Below are positions 17,756 through 25,806 of a stretch of 35,014 nucleotides of DNA, one piece after another. The stretch covers positions 1 to 35,014 of the forward strand of contig NCET01000014.1 in the NCBI GenBank assembly GCA_002280815.1, given 5' to 3'. The DNA is from Flavobacteriales bacterium 32-34-25 (GTDB lineage: Bacteria > Bacteroidota > Bacteroidia > Flavobacteriales > Flavobacteriaceae). A model generated the notes under the pieces. That model was given only the letters and a program-made list of their open reading frames with translations, ran no database searches and was not told the DNA's origin. Both the position numbers and the translations under genes were made by a program. How positions within the stretch are numbered: the stretch's first letter is position 1; each line of letters starts with the position of its first letter.

Positions 17756-17789
17756 GCCTCTTTCTCCGCCAGGCCTCTTTCTCCGCCAG
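17756..17789 (+). repeat. Tandem 17-bp repeat matching a tRNA-Ser 3' end; probable attachment site
   Basis: GCCTCTTTCTCCGCCAG occurs twice without a gap, at 17756-17772 and 17773-17789. CCTC-TTTCTCC-G-CCA is the layout of the end of a bacterial tRNA-Ser: T-stem strand, 3' acceptor strand, discriminator G and CCA. The bases before the first copy (GGTTTCGGA at 17748-17756) resemble a degenerate T-loop. No matching GGAGAAA 5' acceptor strand lies upstream, so there is no complete tRNA. Tyrosine recombinases often integrate at tRNA 3' ends, and an integrase gene starts 281 bases downstream. The natural reading is one or two att scars. The full tRNA-Ser should lie elsewhere. Confidence 0.6.
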
Positions 17790-17810
17790 TAGAAATACAA
17801 ATTGAATTAA

Positions 17811-17840
17811 AACCCTTTAAATCGTATGATTTAAAGGGTT
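17811..17840 (+). terminator. Intrinsic terminator
   Basis: AACCCTTTAAATC (17811-17823), loop GTAT, and GATTTAAAGGGTT (17828-17840) form a perfect 13-bp stem running into six T (17839-17844). It lies 21 bases after the tRNA-tail repeat, the usual place for a tRNA terminator, which supports the tRNA origin of that repeat. Confidence 0.88.
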
Positions 17841-17893
17841 TTTTCGTTTACAACACCTTCAAATTATTCATTAATGCGTGAACCTAAAGGGAT

Positions 17894-17938
17894 AAAATCG
17901 GTTACCCTAAACTATCCGAAATTAGGGTAACCGATTTT
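17894..17938. repeat. Long perfect inverted repeat upstream of the integrase gene
   Basis: AAAATCGGTTACCCTAA (17894-17910) and TTAGGGTAACCGATTTT (17922-17938) form a perfect 17-bp stem with an 11-base loop; with one bulged A the stem extends to GAT...ATC outside. It may be a terminator or a recombinase-binding site. Its core GGTTACCCT recurs in the inverted repeat at 28607-28811. Confidence 0.8.
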
Positions 17939-18070
17939 TATCTCTAGGCTATTATTTACAAAGCTTCCGAACCAGTTCATTAACCAGTTCAAGAAGTAGT
18001 TCACTATCTGAACATCTTGTGATATAGTCTTTTTAGAATTAAATTTAATAATAACTAAAAGGTTACCACG

Positions 18071-19327
18071 ATGAAAACAAAAGTATCTATTCTCTTTTAC
18101 GCAAAGAGAGCCAAAGCCAGTGTAAACGGTTTAGTCCCTATTTACACCCGAATTACCATTAATGGCAAAAGAATTGAATTAAGCTCCAACCGATTTGTAG
18201 AAATGTCCAAATGGTCGACAGAAGCGGGTAAAATGAAAGGCAATTCAGAAGAAGCTCGTTCAATAAATAGCCATCTTGATATGTTGAGAATTCAAATTAT
18301 TGATATGCAAATGGAATTAGTACACAAGAAAATTCCAGTAACAGCCGAAACACTCAAAAGTAAAATACTAGGAGTTGACGAAAGAGCAAGAATGTTAATC
18401 CCAATCTTCCAAGACCACAATAACAAAATCAAAGAACTGGTTGGTAAAGAATATGCACCAGGAACATTAGAACGTTACAAAACATCTTTGAGCCATACTA
18501 TTGAATTCCTGCAATGGAAATACAAAGTTTCGGATATTGAGATAAATAAAATAGATCACGCCTTTGTTACTGATTATGAGTTTTGGTTAAGAAGCGTTCG
18601 GAACTGTGCCAATAACACAGCGGTTAAATACATCAAGAATTTCAATAAAATAATAAAGCTTTGTCTGGCCAATGACTGGCTTGACAAAAATCCGTTCGCA
18701 AATTACAAATCGAAAGTAAAAGAAGTAGAACGGGTTTATTTATCTGAAGAAGAAATTCAGAACATCATCAACAAAGATTTCAAAACAGAAAGATTGTCTT
18801 TGGTGCGTGATATATTCCTTTTTAGCTGCTTTACTGGTTTGGCATACATAGATGTCAAAAACTTAACAAAGTCACATATAAGCATCGGTATTGATGGTGA
18901 GAAATGGATATTTACCCACAGACAAAAAACCGAAACCGCTTCTAAAATCCCTATACTCCCAGTTACTCAATTGATTATTGATAAATACGCAGACCACCCA
19001 AAAAGCAATAATGAAGACAGACTTTTGCCAATTCTTACTAATCAAAAAATGAATGCTTATCTAAAAGAAATAGCGGGCGTTTGCGAGATTGAAAAAGAAT
19101 TAACCTTCCACATTGCCCGACATACTTTTGCAACCACTGTAACGCTTACAAATGGCGTTCCGATTGAAAGTGTAAGCAAAATGCTGGGGCATAAAAATTT
19201 GAGAACTACCCAACACTATGCAAAGGTTTTGGATAAAAAAGTAAGCGAGGATATGCAGATTTTGAGAGATAAATTTTCAATGAAATCAATTAATCAAGAG
19301 CAAAAACAATTAACATCAAATTCTTAA
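18071..19327 (+). CDS. Tyrosine recombinase (site-specific integrase, Bacteroidota conjugative-element type)
   Basis: The 418-residue protein has an N-terminal arm-binding domain (MKTKVSILFYAKRAKASVNG, residues 1-90), a SAM-like core-binding domain (about 105-210) and the catalytic domain. In the last, HIARHTFAT (about 347) gives HxxR, LGHKNLRTTQHYAKV (about 372-385) gives the second His and the tyrosine nucleophile, and HRQKTETASKIPI gives the lysine. The usual first arginine is replaced by alanine in FTGLAYIDVKNL (about 255), as in IntDOT-like enzymes of Bacteroidota, which also lack it. It probably recombines at the tRNA-Ser tail repeat just upstream. An AAAGG sequence precedes the ATG. 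Confidence 0.95.
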   Translation: MKTKVSILFYAKRAKASVNGLVPIYTRITINGKRIELSSNRFVEMSKWSTEAGKMKGNSEEARSINSHLDMLRIQIIDMQMELVHKKIPVTAETLKSKILGVDERARMLIPIFQDHNNKIKELVGKEYAPGTLERYKTSLSHTIEFLQWKYKVSDIEINKIDHAFVTDYEFWLRSVRNCANNTAVKYIKNFNKIIKLCLANDWLDKNPFANYKSKVKEVERVYLSEEEIQNIINKDFKTERLSLVRDIFLFSCFTGLAYIDVKNLTKSHISIGIDGEKWIFTHRQKTETASKIPILPVTQLIIDKYADHPKSNNEDRLLPILTNQKMNAYLKEIAGVCEIEKELTFHIARHTFATTVTLTNGVPIESVSKMLGHKNLRTTQHYAKVLDKKVSEDMQILRDKFSMKSINQEQKQLTSNS

Positions 19328-19369
19328 TGTTAGATTATTTCAATGAAAAAAAATACTAATTTCTAAAAA

Positions 19370-19781
19370 TTAAGAAGAAATCCCCAAACTCATTCCGTCT
19401 GTTATTGCAGGCGGATAACCAAAAACATCTCGTTGTTTTTGATAACGGTAATTAAATCGAATGACCGTTTAAGATGTTGATCTAAAACTAATTGCATACA
19501 TTAAGCTCCAGAGATCTTCTCCAATATTTCCTCCAGTTTCATTAAAAGCTCCAACATTCCAATCTACAAACTACATTCAATAAAGCATTTTCCTAACCTA
19601 AATTGTTTTTTTTCAAAACAGGTTGTACAACATCGATAAATCCATCATACTGCCTGTTTCTTAATTGTTGAGAATAAGTTGCCGGAACATCAACTTTAAT
19701 CCAAGTAAATTCTGTTATAATAAATGTTATCGTTTTTGGAAAGTACGATTTTGTATTGGTATTATTTTGAATTATCAACAA
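19370..19781 (-). pseudogene. Degraded C-terminus of an outer-membrane beta-barrel (porin-like) protein
   Basis: The minus strand carries a 62-codon frame at 19781-19593 whose second half reads like real protein (FTWIKVDVPATYSQQL, YDGFIDVVQPVLKK). After a stop, residues ENALLNVVCRLE continue in that frame, then the reading must shift to give VDWNVGAFNETGGNIGEDLW and, after another stop, TVIRFNYRYQKQRDVFGYPP and ITDGMSLGISS before the final stop at 19372-19370. Alternating aromatic and polar residues, as in NYRYQ, fit the last strands of an outer-membrane barrel. At least two stops and one frameshift mark it as dead. Only the 3' part is present, so it was cut, perhaps by integration of neighbouring DNA. 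Confidence 0.55.
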
Positions 19782-19822
19782 AATTCAATTTATATTCAAA
19801 ATTTCAGTTGTTAATTTGCAAT

Positions 19823-20500
19823 ATGAAAATTTTAATAATAGAAGACGAAATTGATATTGCTACGAGTATTAAAATTTACTTGAGTAGAAATGATTTTATT
19901 TGTGAGTCAGCAAATTCTCTAAAAGTAGCAATCGAAAAAATCGACTTATATTCGTATGATTGTATCCTATTGGATTTAATGTTGACAGATGGGGATGGAT
20001 TTAAAATTTTAGAATTACTTAAAAAACAAAATAAAACAGAAGGCGTTATCATAATTTCTGCCAAAGACACTCTTGAAACTAAAATTGAAGGGCTAACACT
20101 TGGTGCCGATGATTATTTAACAAAACCATTTCATCTTTCTGAACTACTTGTTCGAATCCAAGCATTAATCAGACGCAAACAATTTAATGGAAATAATGTA
20201 ATTTCTTTTAATGAAATTGAGATTGATACAATAAACAAATCGATTAAAATTAGAGGTAACAAAATTCAATTCACAAAAAAGGAAATGGATTTATTACTAT
20301 TTTTGGTAGGTAATAAAAATAAAGTATTGTCCAAAAGTGCAATTGCAGAGCATTTATCAGGAGATATGGCTGATATGTTAGACAATTATGATTTTGTATA
20401 TGCTCATATAAAAAATATGAAAAAAAAACTGAAAGAAATGGGTGCTACAGATTATCTAAAATCAATTTATGGAACGGGTTATAAATGGGGAGATGAATAA
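19823..20500 (+). CDS. OmpR-family response regulator
   Basis: The 225-residue protein has a receiver domain with acidic pocket IIEDE (residues 5-9), phosphoacceptor Asp51 in ILLDLMLTDGDG and the conserved lysine in YLTKPFHLSELLVR, then an OmpR winged-helix domain (about 125-225, ending YLKSIYGTGYKW). The ATG at 19823 is chosen because MKILIIEDE is the family's canonical start; the frame is open 33 codons further upstream without similarity. The gene overlaps the histidine kinase by eight bases, so they form a pair. It probably controls the downstream envelope genes. Confidence 0.95.
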   Translation: MKILIIEDEIDIATSIKIYLSRNDFICESANSLKVAIEKIDLYSYDCILLDLMLTDGDGFKILELLKKQNKTEGVIIISAKDTLETKIEGLTLGADDYLTKPFHLSELLVRIQALIRRKQFNGNNVISFNEIEIDTINKSIKIRGNKIQFTKKEMDLLLFLVGNKNKVLSKSAIAEHLSGDMADMLDNYDFVYAHIKNMKKKLKEMGATDYLKSIYGTGYKWGDE

Positions 20501-21758
20501 AAAACTACTTCAAAAAACACTTAATTATTATTTCATCTACGCATTAGTTATACTAATCACAGTTGGTCCTGTATTTTATTTTGTGTCTAAAATTATATAT
20601 GAAGACGATGCTAACGAAGATTTATACGCAATAAAAAATCAGTTCGATAAATTTACAAAAGACAATTTAACGGTAAAGGATATAGCAATCTGGAACAAGT
20701 TCAATCGTGATGTAAACATTGAAAAGCTCAACGGCATAAAGAAAGACAGTTTGTTCGATCATAGTTATTATGACGCTCTTAATAAAGAAAATGAACCATT
20801 TAGAGTACTAAATTCACCAGTAAAAATTGAAGATAAATGGTTTACTTTTTCTGCTAAAATAAATATGGTTGAAAAGGAAAATCTAATCGGAAGTACAGTA
20901 ATCCTTTTCATTTCCTTATTATTGTTACTGATTGTCGGTTTTTTTATCATTACCAAAATAATTTCAAAAAAACTATGGCAACCATTTTATACAGCATTAG
21001 ATAAAATGGAAAAATTTGAAATTGACAAATCGACATCTGTAAAATTAATCAAAACTACTACTGAAGAATTCAACAGATTGAATAACGCTATTGATAGCTT
21101 AATCCATAAAAACAGCAGTATCTATCAAAGTCAAAGAGAGTTTATAGAAAATGCTGCCCACGAATTACAAACGCCAATTGCTATTTTTAAAGGAAAATTA
21201 GAAAATATTTTACAACGAAAAGACCTAAACGCTGAACAATTTAAATTAATTGATGATTTAAATAGCACTACTTCCAGACTAGTTAAACTCAATAAAAACT
21301 TGTTAGTATTGTCAAAAATAGATAGCAATTCCTATAATGAAATCGAGAAAATTAGCTTAAACAATACAATAAACAGCCAATTAGATTTTTTTAGTGAACA
21401 AGCTCTTTCAAAAAAAATAATCATTACAACCACATTAGTAGATGAAGTCACAATCAATTCAAATCATATTTTGGCAGAAATACTAATTAGTAACCTGTTT
21501 TTAAACTCCATAAATCACAATACATTAAATGGTCTAATTAATATTAAACTGACTAATGAGCGACTAACTTTCTCAAATTCAGGTTCACTTTTACCATTAC
21601 AGACAGAAAAAATGTTCGAGCGTTTTTCTAAATCCAATCCAAGTTCTAAAGGAAATGGATTAGGATTATCAATTATCAAAAAAATTGTAGATGCAAATCA
21701 TTGGACTATTAACTACCATTTTATAAACCGAATACACACTTTTGAAATAGTTTTTTAA
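20493..21758 (+). CDS. Sensor histidine kinase
   Basis: The 421-residue protein has a first membrane helix (about 10-33), a periplasmic sensor of about 100 residues, and a second helix (about 130-155, STVILFISLLLLLIVGFF). The H-box is FIENAAHELQTPIA with the phosphorylated His near 223. The N-box is in ILISNLFLNSINHN, and KGNGLGLSIIKKI is the G-box; the ATPase domain is short and lacks an obvious long F-box. The start ATG at 20493 is preferred over the upstream in-frame ATG because MNKKLLQKTLNYY leads directly to the helix and a GGGGAG sequence precedes it. The signal it senses is unknown. Confidence 0.94.
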   Translation: MNKKLLQKTLNYYFIYALVILITVGPVFYFVSKIIYEDDANEDLYAIKNQFDKFTKDNLTVKDIAIWNKFNRDVNIEKLNGIKKDSLFDHSYYDALNKENEPFRVLNSPVKIEDKWFTFSAKINMVEKENLIGSTVILFISLLLLLIVGFFIITKIISKKLWQPFYTALDKMEKFEIDKSTSVKLIKTTTEEFNRLNNAIDSLIHKNSSIYQSQREFIENAAHELQTPIAIFKGKLENILQRKDLNAEQFKLIDDLNSTTSRLVKLNKNLLVLSKIDSNSYNEIEKISLNNTINSQLDFFSEQALSKKIIITTTLVDEVTINSNHILAEILISNLFLNSINHNTLNGLINIKLTNERLTFSNSGSLLPLQTEKMFERFSKSNPSSKGNGLGLSIIKKIVDANHWTINYHFINRIHTFEIVF

Positions 21759-21786
21759 AATTCAACATTCCTTCAAATTGCATTTT

Positions 21787-21794
21787 TACTTTTG
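21787..21794 (+). promoter_or_regulatory. Possible -7 element before the TonB-dependent receptor gene
   Basis: TACTTTTG matches the Bacteroidota -7 consensus TAnnTTTG and ends 27 bases before the ATG at 21822. No TTG lies at the usual distance upstream, so the element may be weak or factor-dependent; control by the adjacent response regulator is a guess. Confidence 0.35.
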
Positions 21795-21821
21795 TCTAAT
21801 AAAATTAAAACAATAAGATAA

Positions 21822-24233
21822 ATGCGAATTAAAATCATTCTTTTAGTCTCATTTCTATTGCTATCAATAGCAAATTTAGTAGCCCAAGAAAAAGTGGTAA
21901 CGGTATCGGGCAGTACAAAAGACAAAATTACCAAAGCAGCTTTACCTTTCGTTAATGTAGTTTTAAAAACTTCAAAAGATGCTTCTATAGTTGCTGGCAC
22001 AATAACCAATGAAGAAGGAAGATTTTCAATTGCTAACATAAAATCAGGAAATTACGTTTTAGAATTTTCATTCATTGGTTACAAAACCAAAACTCAATTG
22101 GTTTATGTGGGTTCACTTTCCGAATTTTTAGATCAAGGCACTGCAGAATTAGAGGAAGATACCACAACTTTACAAGAAGTAGTAGTAGTTTCCGAGCAAA
22201 ATACTATTGGAGAGAAAATGGATAAAAAAACATTTTCTATGGCTGATAATATTAGTCAAAGTGGTGGTTCAGTGCTGCAATCAATGCAAAATTTACCGGG
22301 TGTTACAGTGCAAGATGGCAAAGTACAAATTAGAGGTAACGATAAAGTTACCGTATTAATTGATGGTAAGCAAACGGCTTTGACAGGCTTCGGAAACCAA
22401 TCAGGGTTAGATAATATTCCAGCTTCAGCAATCGATAAAATCGAAATCATTAATAATCCGTCAGCCAAATACGATGCAAATGGTAACGCGGGAATTATCA
22501 ATATCATTTACAAGAAAAACAAAAAAGAAGGCTTTAACGGTAAAGTCGGTTTTACTTCTGGATTAGGTGCTTTATGGGAACGAAAAGAAAATTTACCTGC
22601 AATAAGACCTCAATACTCACTAACTCCAAAAGTTAATCCTACACTATCACTTAACTACCGTAAAAATAAAATCAATGCATTCTTTCAAGGCGATTATTTA
22701 TATACCGAAACGCTAAATAAAAATGAATTTGTGACGCGGACATACAATGACGCAACAATTATTAACCAACAATTAAAAAGAAACCGAAATACACATTTCA
22801 CAACTATCAAATCGGGAATTGATTGGAACATCAATGACCATAATACACTTACTGTTTCGGGTTTGTTTGGTTCAGAAAAAATTATTGATAACGGCGACCA
22901 GCCCTTTTTTAATGCGGACTATTCCGAGCGATTGCGACTTTGGACATTTTTGGAAGATGAATTAAAGACAACATATATGGGAACAGCATCGTATCAACAT
23001 AAATTCAAACAAGCTGGACATTTATTGAATATAGGTTTCAATTATACTTTTCATAGAGAAGATGAAAAATATTTTTTCGATAATATTCTACCTACTTCAA
23101 CCAGTAAAGATGCTTTCAAATTGTTGTCAGACGAAAGTGTAGTAGATTTTAATATTGATTATGTGAAGCCTTTAAAATACGGTCGAATTGAAACAGGGTT
23201 TAAATTTAGAAACCGAATTATTCCAACCAATATGCAATTCTTTCCTGGAACAAATTCGCCTTTAGATGCAAGCGCAGGAGGCGAAGCAACTTATGAAGAA
23301 ATTATTCCTGCAGTTTATGGAAACTACATTTATGAGACTAATAAAATCGAAGCAGAAATTGGATTACGTTTAGAGTATTTAGATTTAGAATACGAAGTAA
23401 ATCCAAACCATCCAACCTATAAAACTGATGGCTATTTCTATTTAGAACCGTTTCCAAATTTTCGCTTTGCCTATAAAATCAATGATAACAACAAACTATC
23501 GTTGTTTTACAACCGCAGAATTGACAGACCAAATGAAGTTGATATTCGAATATTTCCAAAATATGACGATGCCGAAATTATCAAAGTGGGAAATCCTGCA
23601 CTGCGACCACAATTTACCAATTTAGTAGAATTAGGTTTCAAAAGAAATTTAACAAAAGGATATTTATATTCGGCTTTATACCATCGATTTGCTAATGCAA
23701 CGATTACAAGAATAGCATCTACCGTACCCAATAGTAATCTAATTTATGCCATATTTCAAAACGTGGATAAAAGTTCTAATACAGGTATAGAAATGGTTCT
23801 TTCCCAAGATTTCACAAAATGGTATTCCTCCAATCTTAACCTAAATGCCTATTACAATCAAATTGGTGCGTTTACGGTGCAAAATTTATATCCACAACCC
23901 AATACCTTTTCAGCAGCAAAACAAGAGGTTTTATCAGGAAACATAAAGTGGAATAATACGCTGCACTTGCCCAAAAAAATAGATGCTCAAATAACGGCAA
24001 TATATTTAGCCCCAGATATTATTCCGCAAGGCAAAATAAAATCGCGATTTTCAATTGATTTAGGGTTAAAAAAATCAGTCCAAAATGGCAAAGGAGAATT
24101 CTTTCTTAATGCAACAGACATTCTAAACACTCTGGTAATTAAAAAAGAAATTCAAGGGCAAAATTTTAGTTACACTAGTGTCGATTATTATGAAACACAA
24201 GTGATTAGATTAGGATATAATTATAAATTTTAA
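21822..24233 (+). CDS. TonB-dependent receptor-like outer-membrane protein
   Basis: The 803-residue protein starts with a signal peptide (MRIKIILLVSFLLLSIANLVA, cleavage near residue 22), followed by a CarboxypepD_reg beta-sandwich (about 27-100, KAALPFVNVVLK and NEEGRFSIANIKSGNY). A plug domain follows (about 125-230, with LQSMQNLPGVTVQDGKVQIR and KVTVLIDGKQTAL), then a barrel of the OMP_b-brl_3 type with NKLSLFYNRRIDRP and a C-terminal IRLGYNYKF ending in an aromatic residue, the barrel insertion signal. It should take up or sense an unknown ligand at the outer membrane. No SusD partner follows, so a glycan-uptake role is not supported. It starts 63 bases after the kinase gene. Confidence 0.92.
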   Translation: MRIKIILLVSFLLLSIANLVAQEKVVTVSGSTKDKITKAALPFVNVVLKTSKDASIVAGTITNEEGRFSIANIKSGNYVLEFSFIGYKTKTQLVYVGSLSEFLDQGTAELEEDTTTLQEVVVVSEQNTIGEKMDKKTFSMADNISQSGGSVLQSMQNLPGVTVQDGKVQIRGNDKVTVLIDGKQTALTGFGNQSGLDNIPASAIDKIEIINNPSAKYDANGNAGIINIIYKKNKKEGFNGKVGFTSGLGALWERKENLPAIRPQYSLTPKVNPTLSLNYRKNKINAFFQGDYLYTETLNKNEFVTRTYNDATIINQQLKRNRNTHFTTIKSGIDWNINDHNTLTVSGLFGSEKIIDNGDQPFFNADYSERLRLWTFLEDELKTTYMGTASYQHKFKQAGHLLNIGFNYTFHREDEKYFFDNILPTSTSKDAFKLLSDESVVDFNIDYVKPLKYGRIETGFKFRNRIIPTNMQFFPGTNSPLDASAGGEATYEEIIPAVYGNYIYETNKIEAEIGLRLEYLDLEYEVNPNHPTYKTDGYFYLEPFPNFRFAYKINDNNKLSLFYNRRIDRPNEVDIRIFPKYDDAEIIKVGNPALRPQFTNLVELGFKRNLTKGYLYSALYHRFANATITRIASTVPNSNLIYAIFQNVDKSSNTGIEMVLSQDFTKWYSSNLNLNAYYNQIGAFTVQNLYPQPNTFSAAKQEVLSGNIKWNNTLHLPKKIDAQITAIYLAPDIIPQGKIKSRFSIDLGLKKSVQNGKGEFFLNATDILNTLVIKKEIQGQNFSYTSVDYYETQVIRLGYNYKF

Positions 24234-24250
24234 TTTTTAAATCAAGTCCA

Positions 24251-25006
24251 ATGAAAAAATTACCAGAAATCACCATAGCATTTTGGATAATGAAAATTTG
24301 CGCAACTACTCTTGGAGAAACAGCAGGAGATTTATTTTCAATGACACTTAATATAGGTTACGCAATAAGTTCATTAATTTTAATAGTTTTTTTTATCATT
24401 ACACTTCAAATGCAATTGTATGCAACTAAATATAAGCCTCTACTGTATTGGTTTGTAATCCTTGCAACAAGCACAGCTGGAACTACAATGTCGGATTTTA
24501 TGGATCGAACATTGGGATTAGGATATGCCGTAGGATCATTAATTCTAGTTATACTATTAGCGATAACATTTATACTATGGAAAAGAACAGAAAAATCAGT
24601 TTCTGTAGATGATATTCATACATTTAGAGGAGAGACATTTTACTGGATAGCAATATTGATTTCTAATACATTAGGTACAGCTTTAGGAGACTTTTTAGCA
24701 GATAATTCTGGACTTGGATTTCTTGGTGGTGCTACATTAATAGGCAGTTTGCTACTACTTATAATTTTAGCACACTATTTTCTTAAAGTTTCATCAATAG
24801 TATTGTTCTGGTTTGCATTTGTTTTAACTAGACCATTTGGAGCAACTTTTGGAGATTTACTTACTAAACCAATCGAAAAAGGAGGTTTAAATTTTGGAAC
24901 TATTGGTTCATCCTTAATCCTTTTTACAATTCTAATGCTATTGATAATCTTTGCAATTAAGAAAAACAATGAGTTAGAAAAAGTAAGCTTGATTGATAAA
25001 AATTAA
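24251..25006 (+). CDS. DUF347-repeat (COG4705-like) integral membrane protein
   Basis: The 251-residue protein has about eight membrane helices arranged as four similar repeats. Each carries a T-x-G/S-D motif followed by a GLGY/F-G/S-x-L segment: TLGETAGDLFS (near 24), GTTMSDFMDRTLGLGYAVGS (near 80), GTALGDFLADNSGLGF (near 143) and GATFGDLLTKPIEKGGL (near 200). This is the DUF347 repeat pattern. Function of the family is not known; the regular acidic residues in membrane repeats would suit a small-ion or small-molecule channel or transporter, but that is a guess. It follows the receptor gene by 17 bases and is surely in the same operon. Confidence 0.85.
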   Translation: MKKLPEITIAFWIMKICATTLGETAGDLFSMTLNIGYAISSLILIVFFIITLQMQLYATKYKPLLYWFVILATSTAGTTMSDFMDRTLGLGYAVGSLILVILLAITFILWKRTEKSVSVDDIHTFRGETFYWIAILISNTLGTALGDFLADNSGLGFLGGATLIGSLLLLIILAHYFLKVSSIVLFWFAFVLTRPFGATFGDLLTKPIEKGGLNFGTIGSSLILFTILMLLIIFAIKKNNELEKVSLIDKN

Positions 25007-25108
25007 TCTCAAAAAAATAAGTTAAAAAGCACTACTGATTTCAAAATTCAATATTTCTACAAAATTGGTTTACAACTTTGGCTATTATTAATTCAAAAAT
25101 AAATAGCA

Positions 25109-25531
25109 ATGAGAAAATCAGTAATTATTTTAATAGCATTAGTGTTATCTACAATCGCTTTTGCTCAAAAAGTAAAAGTTACAAAAGTACCAGAGATTGT
25201 ATCTAAATCTCTATTGTCAAAATATCCCAATGCAAAAAATATCAAATGGGATAAAGAGGAAAACAATTATGAAGCCAGTTTTGAAAATAATAAGATCGAA
25301 AATTCAGTCTTATTTAGTGCGAATGGTAAAATCATCGAAACAGAAGTTGAAATTACCGTTGCACAATTACCGAAATCAATTCTTAATTACATAGGTAAAA
25401 ACTATAAAGATCAAAAAGTAAAAGAAGCGGCAAAGATAATTTCAGAAAAGGGTATCATTACTTACGAGGCTGAAATTCAAGGAAAAGATTTGTTTTTTGA
25501 TGAAAACGGTAAATTATTATCAGTTAGTTAA
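25109..25531 (+). CDS. PepSY-like periplasmic protein
   Basis: The 140-residue protein has a signal peptide (MRKSVIILIALVLSTIAFA, cleavage near 19) and two similar halves of a PepSY-like (PF11396-type) fold: VPEIVSKSLLSKYPNAKNIKW with YEASFENN, then LPKSILNYIGKNYKDQKVKEAA with YEAEIQGKDLFFDENGKLL. Members are periplasmic and often sit beside two-component systems, where they are thought to sense or modulate; the biochemical role is unsettled. It is the last gene of the kinase-receptor-DUF347 cluster and is followed by a strong terminator. A gap of 102 bases separates it from the DUF347 gene, so it may have its own promoter. Confidence 0.85.
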   Translation: MRKSVIILIALVLSTIAFAQKVKVTKVPEIVSKSLLSKYPNAKNIKWDKEENNYEASFENNKIENSVLFSANGKIIETEVEITVAQLPKSILNYIGKNYKDQKVKEAAKIISEKGIITYEAEIQGKDLFFDENGKLLSVS

Positions 25532-25544
25532 TTCTTTCATATTA

Positions 25545-25574
25545 AAGCACTCACATCATTTGGCGTGAGTGCTT
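25545..25574 (+). terminator. Intrinsic terminator after the PepSY-like gene
   Basis: AAGCACTCAC (25545-25554) and GTGAGTGCTT (25565-25574) form a perfect 10-bp stem with a 10-base loop, followed by ATTTATTTTT. It closes the two-component/receptor operon. The 230 bases after it, up to the GT9 gene, show no gene. Confidence 0.85.
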
Positions 25575-25806
25575 ATTTATTTTTAAATATCCTAATAAAA
25601 ACTTGGTTGATGTATACTGTTTTCATAATAGTTGCAAATCATTGTGCCCGTAGTACTGGAAATGATGAAATTGATGTGGTAATTATCATATTCCTTCATT
25701 CACCTTCAATCTTCTGGAATATCTAAATCAAAAAATTAAAAAACAGCGTTCTCAAATAGATGTTTTTCCAACCTTTTTCAGTCATAAACTATTAAAATAA
25801 TATTTA

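Larger units (their letters stand above)
17491..18070. other. Integration-site region upstream of the integrase gene
   Basis: This gene-free stretch of about 580 bases holds the tRNA-Ser-tail tandem repeat (17756-17789), a terminator (17811-17840) and a long hairpin (17894-17938), each listed separately. The first 260 bases show nothing recognisable. GGTTACC also occurs just before the integrase start (18061-18067), repeating the core of the long hairpin. Confidence 0.6.

Noticed and set aside
17748-17789. A functional tRNA-Ser gene
   Set aside because: Only the 3' tail is present; there is no 5' acceptor strand, D-arm or anticodon arm upstream, and the T-loop is degenerate.
21822-25006. SusC/SusD-type polysaccharide utilisation locus
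   Set aside because: The receptor has the right outer-membrane features but no SusD-like lipoprotein or glycoside hydrolase follows; the next gene is a DUF347 membrane protein.
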